Notes: generated by a model not told the origin, from the sequence alone. A stretch of 64,000 nucleotides of DNA from Nitrosopumilus sp. (GCF_025699125.1 NZ_JAILWC010000001.1:166884-230883), one strand, 5' to 3'; positions 42,807 to 51,230 are shown, numbered from the stretch's first letter. Numbers and translations are program-made.

Positions 42807-44450
42807 TCATTTGGGCAACCTGATTGAAAATACTACTGGATTGTTGGTGGCTTTTATGTCTCCTTTGTGCTGTTCTACTATGTTTTTACAACTAGATAAC
42901 CCCAATCCTGTACCCTCTAGTTTTGTTGTAAATAAGGTGTCAAAAATATGTTTTAGATCCTTTAATGGTATGTTGGGGCCAGAATTCTCGAATTTGATTA
43001 TGATGTCTGATTCGGTTTCCTGCGTGCTGATATTGATATGTCCTTTTTCATCTCCAATTGACTGAATTGCATTAAGAATGATATTTACAAACACTATGAG
43101 TATTTTTTCATGATCAAAATTTACGGTCATGTCGTTTTTTGGAGTATTGATGTCGATGTTTTTTGGAACAGTTAATGTGTTGATTGCTTCGTATAGTGTT
43201 TGATTGATTGAATGTGGTTTAAGAATTAGCGGTGTTGTTCTTACATAGTTTAACACTTCTTCAATCTGGTGTGAAATGCGTCGTACTGATAGATTTATTC
43301 TGTTTATCTCCCTTGAAATAATTTCATTTTTGTCGTTATTTTCTTTGCTTATGATCACCCCTGCATTTTTTATTGTTCCTAATGGGTTTCGTATGTCATG
43401 AGCAATGTTTGATGAAAGCTGTCCTATTACTGTCAGCTTTTCTTTTTTAAAACTCTGTGATCGTTTTAGCAAAAATGCTAACAGTACAACTATTATTGCT
43501 AACAACAAAAAAACAGTTTGAATTTTTGTGTAAAAAATAATCTCGTCAATCTCTTTGTTAATTGATTGGGTGGGAGTTACTACCGCAAACATGAATTCAA
43601 TTTTATCATTGATTACGACTGGAATTCCAGTGATTATTCTCTCCCCAATATCGTCATTTAAAGTAAAAATCGCCGTAGCTAGATTGCCCTGAAGCACATT
43701 TTTGATATGGTTGTTGGAAAAAGAATTGTTGCCTATTTGTTGCTGAATTTCTTCATCAAAGAAATTTTTTCCAATATTTTCAGTACTGGGATCAATTAAC
43801 AAAATATGATTCTCATCCATGACCATCAAAAACTGTGATTCAACATCATAGATGTTTCCATGTCTCTTGAAAAATTCACTTGATGCGAATGTTACTAAAA
43901 GGAGCCCTTTGGGCATTTTTGTCTCTTCGTCTATTATTGGATATGTGATTGCTATTTCTGGCTCGTCAAAAAGAAGGGTGTCGATTGAAAGTATTGCGGG
44001 CTCTGACTGTGAGCTATTTTTCTCAGAATTTATTAATCCTGATAATCCTTTGACTGTTGCACCCACAAATGAGTTGTGAGTTTTACTCACTTGGGACTGA
44101 ACTGTAAAATTTCCATCTAATGCCAGAATTTGCGCCGTAGGAGAAATAGAGTTCAGTCTACTAAATGTATGCGCAATTAATTGACTTGACTCCACTGTTC
44201 CAATATCTTTTTGTAATTCCTCTGATTCAGCCAACTCTCCTAGCTCAAATACGATTAACTCAATCTCTGATGAAATATTTTTGGATATTGATTTTGCAAT
44301 GATTTCTTGAATTTTGACTTGATTTTCTGTTATTGATGTTTTGATGTTTTCTTCTTCTATACTGTATATCTCAATTGTGATGATTAGTATTGAAAGAATT
44401 ATTGAAAAAATGAGTGCATACCATGCCCATTTTTTTTTATTCACGATCAA
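42807..44450 (-). CDS. Membrane-bound sensor histidine kinase
   Basis: 547-residue kinase: transmembrane helix (8-28), extracellular Cache-like sensor domain (about 30-285), second transmembrane helix (about 290-315), HisKA dimerisation domain with the phospho-acceptor His in HDIRNPLGTIKN (near residue 352), and HATPase domain ending with GTGLGLSSCKNIV. The sensor senses an unknown external ligand. TTG 44450 is used; a GTG two codons later is an alternative. Confidence 0.93.
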   Translation of the reverse strand: MIVNKKKWAWYALIFSIILSILIITIEIYSIEEENIKTSITENQVKIQEIIAKSISKNISSEIELIVFELGELAESEELQKDIGTVESSQLIAHTFSRLNSISPTAQILALDGNFTVQSQVSKTHNSFVGATVKGLSGLINSEKNSSQSEPAILSIDTLLFDEPEIAITYPIIDEETKMPKGLLLVTFASSEFFKRHGNIYDVESQFLMVMDENHILLIDPSTENIGKNFFDEEIQQQIGNNSFSNNHIKNVLQGNLATAIFTLNDDIGERIITGIPVVINDKIEFMFAVVTPTQSINKEIDEIIFYTKIQTVFLLLAIIVVLLAFLLKRSQSFKKEKLTVIGQLSSNIAHDIRNPLGTIKNAGVIISKENNDKNEIISREINRINLSVRRISHQIEEVLNYVRTTPLILKPHSINQTLYEAINTLTVPKNIDINTPKNDMTVNFDHEKILIVFVNIILNAIQSIGDEKGHINISTQETESDIIIKFENSGPNIPLKDLKHIFDTLFTTKLEGTGLGLSSCKNIVEQHKGDIKATNNPVVFSIRLPK

Positions 44451-44527
44451 TTAAAAATCACCATCTCTTAATTAACCCCCATGATTTTTGGTTATAATAC
44501 ATTTTGAGTAAATATTGATTTGATGAA

Positions 44528-44782
44528 TTAGTAGTATTCTTTATGAACATAACACCACTTCCAAATATCATTTGGGATTGCCTTCATAACTGGGTGTCCT
44601 GTTTCCTCAAAGTGTTTAGTTGCATGCTTTCCCATTGATGAATCACAGCATCCAACATGCCCACATGTCAAACACATCCTAATCGCAACCACTGGCAAGT
44701 GCTCTTTTTCGCATTCTTCACAACTAACAGTATTTGGAGAAACATCTTTTTCTTGTAAGAAATGTTCGCATTTTTTTGGCAT
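44528..44782 (-). CDS. UBP-type zinc-finger protein
   Basis: 84-residue protein with the ZnF-UBP fold: CEHFLQ, CEECEK, MCLTCGHVGCCDSS, HATKHFEETGHPV, the set of Cys/His that binds up to three zincs. In eukaryotes this finger recognises the C-terminal GG of ubiquitin; archaeal versions occur alone and their ligand is unknown. It starts 1 bp after the soluble pyrophosphatase stop, implying an operon. Confidence 0.9.
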   Translation of the reverse strand: MPKKCEHFLQEKDVSPNTVSCEECEKEHLPVVAIRMCLTCGHVGCCDSSMGKHATKHFEETGHPVMKAIPNDIWKWCYVHKEYY

Positions 44783-44783
44783 G

Positions 44784-45323
44784 TTAGTATTTTTTCAAAG
44801 TATCTTTGTATCTTTTAATCGATTCAACAATGACAATCTTTGCTTCTTTTGCAGACTTCCACCCTAGTATCTCTACTTTTTTTCCCTCCAAGTCTTTGTA
44901 TACCTGGAAAAAGTGGGCAATTTCTGAACGGTAGTGATCTTCGATATCTGAAATGTCTGTGGTGTGTAAATATCTAGGATCATTTGTGGCAACACAAATT
45001 ATTTTATCATCTAGTTTTCCGTCGTCTTTCATTTGCAGTAATCCAATAGGTCTTGCCTCGATTAGGATTCCTGGATATGTGGAATTTGTTACTAGTACCA
45101 ATGCATCAAGCGGATCTCCGTCATCAGATAAGCTTTGAGGTATTAACCCATAATCTCCTGGATAATGAAAAGGTGAGAAAAGAACTCTGTCTAATTTTAT
45201 CATGTTGTGTTTTTTGTCATATTCGTATTTGTTCATAGAACCTTTTGGAATCTCAACTATCACATTAATTATTTCGGGAATATCGTTTCCTGATTCAATA
45301 TCGTGCCAAAAATTCTTGCTCAT
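44784..45323 (-). CDS. ppa: Soluble inorganic pyrophosphatase, family I
   Basis: 179-residue cytosolic enzyme that hydrolyses PPi. Active-site features are FHYPGDYGLIPQSLSDDGDP with its three Asp and YKDLEGKKVEILGW near the C terminus. Length is typical. Its function parallels the membrane pump at 41, which conserves the energy that this enzyme releases. The UBP finger gene follows. Confidence 0.96.
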   Translation of the reverse strand: MSKNFWHDIESGNDIPEIINVIVEIPKGSMNKYEYDKKHNMIKLDRVLFSPFHYPGDYGLIPQSLSDDGDPLDALVLVTNSTYPGILIEARPIGLLQMKDDGKLDDKIICVATNDPRYLHTTDISDIEDHYRSEIAHFFQVYKDLEGKKVEILGWKSAKEAKIVIVESIKRYKDTLKKY

Positions 45324-45480
45324 TTTCTAGCTCTTCAACTATTCATTCAATATATGAATTCTGTGAATTCACAAGTTGGAATTTAACAAAAAATCTCTCA
45401 TTCAATTTTTGTACACATGAGATGTGATTTTTAGATTCTTACAAAATCAAAATAATTTTTGATATGAGGAACTCTTGATT

Positions 45481-45909
45481 TTATACCAAATCATTGGAGT
45501 TTGGAATTACTCTGAAGATTTTCACTGTATATTCTCCTTCAAAGATGTTTACAAATTCGCCTGTGCTTGAATCCATATTTCTGACTCGAAATTTGTATTC
45601 AAATGAACCGTCTCCTTTTACGTCGACTTGCGCAAAGTGCACTGGATCCTCACCACTGTAAAACTGAATGATTACTGGATATCTTTCAACATATTCTGAT
45701 GGTGCGCCTTTTACAAAACCCCATGGAAGCTTGTTATCTTCTGGTATGTTCATCGTAGCTACCGTTTTTTGCAAACTAATCTCTTCGTTAATCGGAGTTA
45801 CTGTCACCCTATTTTGGTTGGTTTCCGCAGAAATATCTCCTGGAATTATTCCTATAGATAAGACTGCTATGATGGATGCCATCAAAAATACTTTGAATTT
45901 CAAATTCAT
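45481..45909 (-). CDS. Secreted beta-domain protein, paralogue of the gene at 40564
   Basis: 142-residue exported protein: signal peptide (1-28) and a single Ig-like domain sharing LPWGFVKG, YPVIIQFY and GSFEYKFRV with its paralogue. It is stand-alone here, with an AT-rich gap on both sides. It could be a surface or extracellular-matrix component; no anchor is present after the domain. Confidence 0.78.
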   Translation of the reverse strand: MNLKFKVFLMASIIAVLSIGIIPGDISAETNQNRVTVTPINEEISLQKTVATMNIPEDNKLPWGFVKGAPSEYVERYPVIIQFYSGEDPVHFAQVDVKGDGSFEYKFRVRNMDSSTGEFVNIFEGEYTVKIFRVIPNSNDLV

Positions 45910-45961
45910 TTAATTGTGATTTTTCAAAGTTATTTAAAAAATTTGTTACTGATTTGTTTAC

Positions 45962-46117
45962 TTATGGCAGTTCTTCTTCTAGATCTGAGCATGCTTTGTG
46001 AACCCATTTGTCTTGGGAGTTTTTTGATATCTCTTTGCCAACTTTGATCGATTCCCCACACTCTACACATTTGCCGTTAAACTTGGCTTTCATGGAATAT
46101 GTATGATCTTGGCTCAT
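45962..46117 (-). CDS. Small zinc-binding protein (51 aa)
   Basis: 51-residue basic protein with CVECGESI near residue 17-24 and WVHKACSD near 38-45; the Cys-Cys-His-Cys set could hold one zinc, in a pattern resembling PARP-type or LIM-like half fingers. It lies in tandem 52 bp upstream of the secreted gene at 45481. Too short for the usual length cut-off but well formed. Confidence 0.6.
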   Translation of the reverse strand: MSQDHTYSMKAKFNGKCVECGESIKVGKEISKNSQDKWVHKACSDLEEELP

Positions 46118-46219
46118 TTTAACTAGTCTTTTAATTTAAAATGGCGTTTTTGTGCATCTTTTGAATTTTAGATATTTTATCTTTTAAGATTGTTCAAAAT
46201 CATTCATCTTTTGATATTG

Positions 46220-46855
46220 CTATTTTTGTGATCCTAATGTCCACAACGCAGTATTGATTGCAGATATTTCAACTACAAATTTGTCATTAGATGATGTAAT
46301 GATGACGATGTCATTGTTCCTTGGATGCAATGCCTCAATCAAATTCTCTTTTATTTCTGATTCGTCTGCAAAACATACCACCTCATCTCCTACAAAAACA
46401 AATTCCCCGTTCTTGAATCTCAAAGTCAAAGCGTCATCTGCCCCGTACAAAATTGCATAGTCTCTTTGCTGCATTCCATTTCCTATGTTTGAGACGTGTT
46501 CTTTTCTAAGAATTATTGCACAATTGTGATCTCCATTTGTAAGGCAGCATTTTTTCAAAAAACTCTGATATGGCATTGCCTCTTGAAACTTTTTTGCAAA
46601 GTTTTTACCCTTTGTTGTAAGAAACGTTCCTGCTTTTATCGAATCTACAAATTCATATTCTTTGAGATATGAAATCAATGTTCTTACTGCCCCTTCTCCC
46701 ATGTGCAGTTCATCGCACAAAGTCGCTCTGCTTACATACTTTTGTTTTGACAACAGCAAAATTGACTTTAGAACGTGTGGTATACTAAATGTCAAAGATT
46801 TACTTGTTCTTTTTCTGGATGTTATTTTTTGCAATGTTTTGATCTGTTGCTGCAT
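46220..46855 (-). CDS. Winged-helix regulator, DUF4443-like
   Basis: 211-residue protein with an N-terminal winged helix (about 25-85: VLKSILLLSKQKYVSRAT, then EGAVRTLISYLKEYEFV) and a C-terminal ligand-like domain (HNCAIILRKE ... YAILYGADDALTLRFK). The combination matches the archaeal DUF4443 family. It is divergent from cbtB across a 100-bp AT-rich promoter, so it may regulate cobalt uptake. Confidence 0.82.
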   Translation of the reverse strand: MQQQIKTLQKITSRKRTSKSLTFSIPHVLKSILLLSKQKYVSRATLCDELHMGEGAVRTLISYLKEYEFVDSIKAGTFLTTKGKNFAKKFQEAMPYQSFLKKCCLTNGDHNCAIILRKEHVSNIGNGMQQRDYAILYGADDALTLRFKNGEFVFVGDEVVCFADESEIKENLIEALHPRNNDIVIITSSNDKFVVEISAINTALWTLGSQK

Positions 46856-46956
46856 AGACTCTATTTCACGCCTAGAATATATAAATTGGATGAACCATCC
46901 TATAGTTTAAGTATATCACATTCCATGTCATTTTGTTGTCACTTCCTACTGGGATT

Positions 46957-47151
46957 ATGGTTTCAAAATCCAAGGTTCCAGTATTTGCAATTGCACTTTT
47001 AGCTATGATCTTTGTAGTAGGATTGTTTGTTGTAGGTTATGATCAGGGACATATCTTCAGTGTTGTGTTAGGGGAGCAGGCATACGAAGACCTGTACATA
47101 CATGAACTTACACATGACATGCGCCATGCAGCAGGATTTCCTTGTCACTAG
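46957..47151 (+). CDS. cbtB: Cobalt transporter subunit CbtB
   Basis: About 64 residues: one transmembrane helix (10-32) and the family's C-terminal metal motif HELTHDMRHAAGFPCH, rich in His with a final Cys. CbtB pairs with CbtA for cobalt uptake, used for cobalamin synthesis, which thaumarchaea carry out. The frame opens at TTG 46933; ATG 46957 is preferred because it starts the family-like sequence. cbtA begins 7 bp after the stop. Confidence 0.9.
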   Translation: MVSKSKVPVFAIALLAMIFVVGLFVVGYDQGHIFSVVLGEQAYEDLYIHELTHDMRHAAGFPCH

Positions 47152-47158
47152 ATGAATT

Positions 47159-47893
47159 ATGAGAACTGTACTCTTTTTGGCAATTGTCTTGGTATCTGGC
47201 GCAATTGCAGGAACCTTTCATGGAATGGCAAACCTTGCAATAGTAGAACCCTATCTTGATCAAGCAATTGGGATTGAAAACCAGAATCTGTTTGCATCCG
47301 GTGAAGAAGAAGACACACCGCAATTCTGGGTTGAATACAATAGTTACCGTGACTGGCAGAAAGGTGGACAAGTTTTGGCTGGTGCCATACTAGGAACATC
47401 AATTGGCGCATTATTTGGAATTGTTTATGCTTTGTCTAGAAATTCTTTACCGGGAAAGACTGACTTGCAAAAATCATTTGTTCTTGCAGGAATCATGTGG
47501 CTTTCAATATACTTGATTCCATTTTTGAAATATCCTGCAAATCCTCCCACTGTTGGAGATGCTGAAACTGTAGTGTTGCGAGCAATACTCTATCTATCAT
47601 TTATTGCAATTTCTGGATTTGGAGTAATTGGGTTTTATCAAGTGTACAAACGTCTAAAGAAAAATGCCAAGGTTTTGGCATTTGTTGGATATGTTGCATT
47701 CATTGGGATTGTTTTTGCATTAATGCCTGCAAATCCCGATGAAGTAACTGCTCCGATGGATTTGGTAAATGGATTCAGAGCAATGTCAGTTGTTGCAGTT
47801 AGTGTGTTTTGGGTGTCGGTTGCAACTATTCTGGGCATGCTCTGGCACAAATTCAGACCCGATTCAGAGATTTCTGTGGAAAAAACCCCATAG
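47159..47893 (+). CDS. cbtA: Cobalt transporter subunit CbtA
   Basis: 244-residue membrane protein of the CbtA family with about six helices; the first (TVLFLAIVLVSGAIAGTFHG) and the AGAILGTSIGALFGIVYAL helix carry conserved Gly-rich packing motifs. With CbtB it forms a putative cobalt permease. No cobalamin riboswitch is evident upstream, and the divergent DUF4443 regulator is the obvious candidate controller. Confidence 0.9.
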   Translation: MRTVLFLAIVLVSGAIAGTFHGMANLAIVEPYLDQAIGIENQNLFASGEEEDTPQFWVEYNSYRDWQKGGQVLAGAILGTSIGALFGIVYALSRNSLPGKTDLQKSFVLAGIMWLSIYLIPFLKYPANPPTVGDAETVVLRAILYLSFIAISGFGVIGFYQVYKRLKKNAKVLAFVGYVAFIGIVFALMPANPDEVTAPMDLVNGFRAMSVVAVSVFWVSVATILGMLWHKFRPDSEISVEKTP

Positions 47894-47988
47894 TTTGTTA
47901 TTCAAACTTCGAATTTTTTGGATTGATCACAATGGCTGAAGTTTTATGAAATAATAATGCTATTTTCTTTTTACAATTTTGTTTTTCT

Positions 47989-48243
47989 TTATTTTTTGTA
48001 AACTCTTCCTCTATGATCGACTTCGATTACAAAGATTATCATTTTACTTTGCTGCAGATCCAAAATAACTCTGTAGTTTCCTACTCTCAGTCTGTAAAAT
48101 GGTGAATTTGTCAGTCTTAGTACAATATTGAATGGATCTTGTGTACAATCCAACACTGCATCATAAACTCTTTGTGCCTTTTTCTTGTCTATTTTTTCTA
48201 GCTGTTTTACAGACTTTTCCGACCATATGACCTGCCATGCCAT
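47989..48243 (-). CDS. RelE/ParE-type toxin
   Basis: 84-residue basic protein of the RelE/ParE toxin superfamily: WSEKSVKQLEKIDKKKAQRVYD forms the N-terminal helices and YRLRVGNYRVILDLQ plus VDHRGRVYKK the beta-sheet with conserved Arg residues. RelE members cut mRNA on the ribosome. It follows the antitoxin gene with a 1-bp gap. Confidence 0.92.
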   Translation of the reverse strand: MAWQVIWSEKSVKQLEKIDKKKAQRVYDAVLDCTQDPFNIVLRLTNSPFYRLRVGNYRVILDLQQSKMIIFVIEVDHRGRVYKK

Positions 48244-48244
48244 A

Positions 48245-48478
48245 TCATTTTAGGCCCAGTCTTTTTTTTACTTGCTCAGATGTATACACACGTCCTGCTT
48301 TGATGTCTGCTACCCCTTCCTCAATATTTTTGATGATTGCGGGGCTTAGCACGTCGTCTTCTTGTGAGTTTTTTAGCAGTCTTGCAATTACTGTTTCGTA
48401 GGTTTCGCCTGGATGATTCATCTGTTTTTTTAGATCATTTTTTATCTTTTTAGAAAGTTTGATTGTGCTTTGCTCCAT
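48245..48478 (-). CDS. Antitoxin of the RelE-like pair
   Basis: About 77 residues: an N-terminal strand and two helices (QSTIKLSKKIKNDLKKQM) that fit a ribbon-helix-helix DNA-binding region, and an acidic C-terminal part (EEGVADIKAGRVYTSEQ) that would wrap the toxin. The frame is open to 48541, but ATG 48478 is placed just after three direct repeats and a TATA box, so it is preferred. It should repress its own promoter. Confidence 0.85.
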   Translation of the reverse strand: MEQSTIKLSKKIKNDLKKQMNHPGETYETVIARLLKNSQEDDVLSPAIIKNIEEGVADIKAGRVYTSEQVKKRLGLK

Positions 48479-48506
48479 GGTATACTCTGGTATACTATGG
48501 TATGTT
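48479..48506. promoter_or_regulatory. Direct-repeat operator of the toxin-antitoxin pair
   Basis: Three 8-bp units GGTATACT, GGTATACT, GGTATGTT start at 48479, 48489 and 48499, a 10-bp period that places all on one DNA face. They occupy the gap between a TTTTATATTAAA box (48505-48516) and the antitoxin ATG, the position for autorepression. Confidence 0.65.
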
Positions 48507-48601
48507 TTAATATAAAAACAAAGCGACTGGGACGCTTTCAATATTCTTATTCTTTTTATTTTTTCAAAAATGAATTGATATTACTCATCTATTTTTTTCC
48601 T

Positions 48602-48653
48602 TTACCCCTACACTTTCATCAAAAATAAAAATTATATAAATATGTAGGGGTAA
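48602..48653. promoter_or_regulatory. Inverted repeat flanking the fic promoter TATA box
   Basis: TTACCCCTACA (48602-48612) and TGTAGGGGTAA (48643-48653) are a perfect 11-bp inverted repeat 30 bp apart, with TTATATAAA (48632-48640) between them, next to the right arm. A protein binding both arms would block the TATA box and loop DNA. A repressor of the Fic gene is the obvious reading. Confidence 0.65.
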
Positions 48654-48662
48654 CTAAATACC

Positions 48663-49550
48663 ATGGTAAGAATAAAGAAGAAGATGCTGAAAGGCAAGGC
48701 TTACTACTATCTAGAACACAGCATACGGGAAGGCAAGAAGGTCCAGAAGAAGGAAAAGTATCTTGGAAGAAAGATCCCGTCCGGCATCGATAAAATCAAA
48801 AAAAAATTTGTTGACGAGATACGCGAAGAGGTTTGGTATGCAGACATAGACAAAATCAGGAATATCGTTTCCAAAGAAGAAAAAAGTCTGCCCAAATCCA
48901 TCAAAGAAAAGAACCTGCAAAACTTTGCAACGCAGTTTACATACGATACACAGCGAATAGAAGGCTCTACTCTTACAAGAAGAGAGACTGCGGACCTTCT
49001 GGAAAAAGGAATCACTCCAAAAAGCAAGCCTATGAGGGACGTGCAAGAGGCAGAAGCACATAGGAATCTATTCTATGAGATTCTAAAATTCAAAAAAGAC
49101 TTTACGCTACAAATAATGCTTGATTGGCACTGGGCTCTTTTCAACAAGACAAAACCCGACATTGCAGGAAACATAAGAAAATATCAAGTGGGAATAGGCG
49201 GAAGCAAGTTCATTCCACCTTCATCTATTGAGGTGTATCCAATGCTTACGGAGTTTTTCAAGTGGTACAAAAAGAACAAGGACTGCCTGCATCCTGTAGA
49301 ACTTGCAGCGCTTGTACATCTGAAACTTGTAACAATACATCCTTTCGGAGACGGAAACGGTCGCATCACAAGACTTGTAATGAACTTTGTATTAAACAGG
49401 AAAAAATATCCTCTGTTTGACATTCCATACGAGAACAGAAACAGCTACTACAATGCGTTGGAAAGGTCACAAGTCAAAAAGGATGACAAGGTATTTCTCC
49501 AGTGGTTTGTAAAGCGCTACACAAAGGAATACCAGAGATATCTCAAATGA
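48663..49550 (+). CDS. Fic-domain AMP-transferase-like protein, class II
   Basis: 295-residue Fido protein. The active-site motif HPFGDGNGRITR is complete, with catalytic His, so AMP or another nucleotide could be transferred to a target protein. The N-terminal self-inhibitory motif TQRIEGS (Ser/Thr-xxx-Glu-Gly form) marks class II, in which the inhibitory helix sits on the same chain. The first 60 residues are very basic. Codon choice (AAG, GTC, CTG and CGC more often) differs from neighbours, suggesting transfer. ATG lies 27 bp from the TATA box. Confidence 0.92.
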   Translation: MVRIKKKMLKGKAYYYLEHSIREGKKVQKKEKYLGRKIPSGIDKIKKKFVDEIREEVWYADIDKIRNIVSKEEKSLPKSIKEKNLQNFATQFTYDTQRIEGSTLTRRETADLLEKGITPKSKPMRDVQEAEAHRNLFYEILKFKKDFTLQIMLDWHWALFNKTKPDIAGNIRKYQVGIGGSKFIPPSSIEVYPMLTEFFKWYKKNKDCLHPVELAALVHLKLVTIHPFGDGNGRITRLVMNFVLNRKKYPLFDIPYENRNSYYNALERSQVKKDDKVFLQWFVKRYTKEYQRYLK

Positions 49551-49634
49551 TATATTAGAATTTAAAGAAGAAATATCAAAAAATGAAATAGCATCATACC
49601 ACTAATTTATCTAACATCGTTAGACAATCCTAAT

Positions 49635-49847
49635 TTGTTAATTGATGTATATTATGAATATTTTATCCACAAATCTTTATTGAAATCATACATATGTACT
49701 ACAAATTTAATAGGAAAAAACACCATTGAAAAAATTGACAGAACAGTAATAGATGAATTTTTAAAAGAATTAGTATCTGAGAAAAAAATTAGGACTCTGG
49801 TTGAACTAATTCAACTTTTTGCTGTTGTTTATCATAGAACTCGTTGA
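49635..49847 (+). CDS. Orphan small ORF, possible gene remnant
   Basis: 70-residue frame starting TTG with a protein-like acidic/basic helical end (EKIDRTVIDEFLKELVSEKK). It overlaps the convergent gene at 49789 by 59 bp, which is more than usual, and no start signal is clear. It may be a remnant of a truncated gene next to fic. A palindrome TCTAAC-ATC-GTTAGA lies just upstream near 49610. Confidence 0.3.
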   Translation: MLIDVYYEYFIHKSLLKSYICTTNLIGKNTIEKIDRTVIDEFLKELVSEKKIRTLVELIQLFAVVYHRTR

Positions 49848-50097
49848 TCTCACTTGAAGGAATGTAGAACGTGGCAGATACTATGTCTCCTACTTTTGCA
49901 TTACATTCAGATACAACTACACTAGTTCCGTATTGAGATTCTGCGACACACCCATCTTCGGTAACTGCAATAACTGTAACATCCTCAGTTACTTGAATTG
50001 GGATCCAATTCCATGGAGTAATTGTAAAAATTACAGCAACAGATAACCCTACTATCAACATAGCCATTAAAACACGGCGAGAAAGTTTTGTTCCCAT
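49789..50097 (-). CDS. Membrane-anchored protein with paired Cys
   Basis: 102-residue protein with a signal anchor (residues 9-28), then a beta-rich extracellular domain containing two Cys (EDGCVAESQ and SECNAKVGD) that may bridge. No family recognised. Its 3' end is overlapped by the orphan frame at 49635. Divergent from the repeat-containing secreted gene at 50211. Confidence 0.65.
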   Translation of the reverse strand: MGTKLSRRVLMAMLIVGLSVAVIFTITPWNWIPIQVTEDVTVIAVTEDGCVAESQYGTSVVVSECNAKVGDIVSATFYIPSSEINEFYDKQQQKVELVQPES

Positions 50098-50210
50098 TAT
50101 ACCGATTACTGGGAATATCTTATGTAACTAGATTAGACAATTGTCATCATTGAAAACCAGATCATAAAAATATCTGTTTCTTTATATGTGAAAAACCCAA
50201 TCAAAATTTA

Positions 50211-51230
50211 ATGAATACGCAACTTACAGTAGCATTCAGTATCGTACTATTTCTGACAGTTGCTGTTGTAACATCCGTTGATCTTTTAGAGACAGCTGAT
50301 GCTGCAAAATCACAAGGAAATCCTTTGCCTGAAACTAGTTCGAAGAAAGTTTGTGGCGATAAATTATGTTCTGAAGTAAAATCTTCTGAAGACAAAGCAA
50401 AACACGGTGAATCCTCACATGAAGACAAAGCAAAACACGGTGAATCCTCACATGAAGACAAAGCAAAACACGGTGAATCCTCACATGAAGACAAAGCAAA
50501 ACACGGTGAAGACAAAGCAAAACACGGTGAATCCTCACATGAAGGAGAAAACAAGATGAAGGAAAGACATCTTCAATTGTTAGAACAAATGAAATCTATG
50601 AGTAAAATGGAGATGATTGATTCTATGAAGTCTATGATGTCTGAACACCATGATAAGAAAATTGAAAAGATGAGTCAAATGGATGTACCAGAACTTCTAA
50701 AACACATAGAGAAAATGCTCGATAAAATGAGCAAAGATGATCATTCTGATATGGATGATGCACACCATGAAGATGAACTAACAAAATTCCAAACTGCAGA
50801 ACTCCTTTCTAAACAACATCTAAAAACATTTGATGAATTGGATTTTGATGTGTTTACAAACCAGAAATGGGATAGATTGCATGAAAGCCACTCAAGTGAT
50901 ATTATTGTACACTGGCCTGATGGTCGTACAACTACTGGAATAGAACCACACATTGAAGATTTGAAAGCAATGTTTGTTTGGGCCCCTGATACTAGAATAG
51001 AACAACATCCTATCAAGATTGCATCTGGACCTTGGACAAGTGTGATTGGGGTAATTGAGGGAACCTTTACTGAACCTATGCAATTGCCTGATGGAACTGT
51101 TGTTCAGCCTACTGGAAAATCTTACAAACTTAACATGGCTACAGTTGGTTACTGGGAAAATGGCGTCATGACTGAGGAATACTTGTTCTGGGATAATCTG
51201 GAATTCATGAAGCAAATAGGATTGGCATAG
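50211..51230 (+). CDS. Secreted protein with His-rich repeats and SnoaL-like domain
   Basis: 339-residue exported protein. A signal peptide (1-28) is followed by two Cys, about four and a half copies of the 11-residue repeat EDKAKHGESSH (residues 60-110), a Met/Asp/His-rich linker (residues 115-190) and a C-terminal SnoaL-like/NTF2-type domain (about 195-339, with HWPDGRTTTG and TVGYWENGVMTEEYLFWDN). The repeats are charged and His-rich, suited to binding metal such as copper or zinc. ATG at 50211 is 26 bp after TTTATATG. Confidence 0.82.
   Translation: MNTQLTVAFSIVLFLTVAVVTSVDLLETADAAKSQGNPLPETSSKKVCGDKLCSEVKSSEDKAKHGESSHEDKAKHGESSHEDKAKHGESSHEDKAKHGEDKAKHGESSHEGENKMKERHLQLLEQMKSMSKMEMIDSMKSMMSEHHDKKIEKMSQMDVPELLKHIEKMLDKMSKDDHSDMDDAHHEDELTKFQTAELLSKQHLKTFDELDFDVFTNQKWDRLHESHSSDIIVHWPDGRTTTGIEPHIEDLKAMFVWAPDTRIEQHPIKIASGPWTSVIGVIEGTFTEPMQLPDGTVVQPTGKSYKLNMATVGYWENGVMTEEYLFWDNLEFMKQIGLA
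50388..50540 (+). repeat. 33-bp in-frame tandem repeats
   Basis: Units start at 50388, 50421, 50454, 50487 (shortened to 21 bp) and 50508 and begin GAAGACAAAGCAAAACACGG. Copies are almost identical at the DNA level, including third codon positions, so they expanded recently. Confidence 0.93.

Noticed and set aside
46856-46956. Cobalamin riboswitch before cbtB
   Set aside because: The segment is only about 100 bp, AT-rich, and lacks a B12-box-like sequence.
50388-50540. Short regular repeats resembling a CRISPR array
   Set aside because: The 33-bp units are contiguous, without spacers, and lie in frame inside a secreted protein gene.
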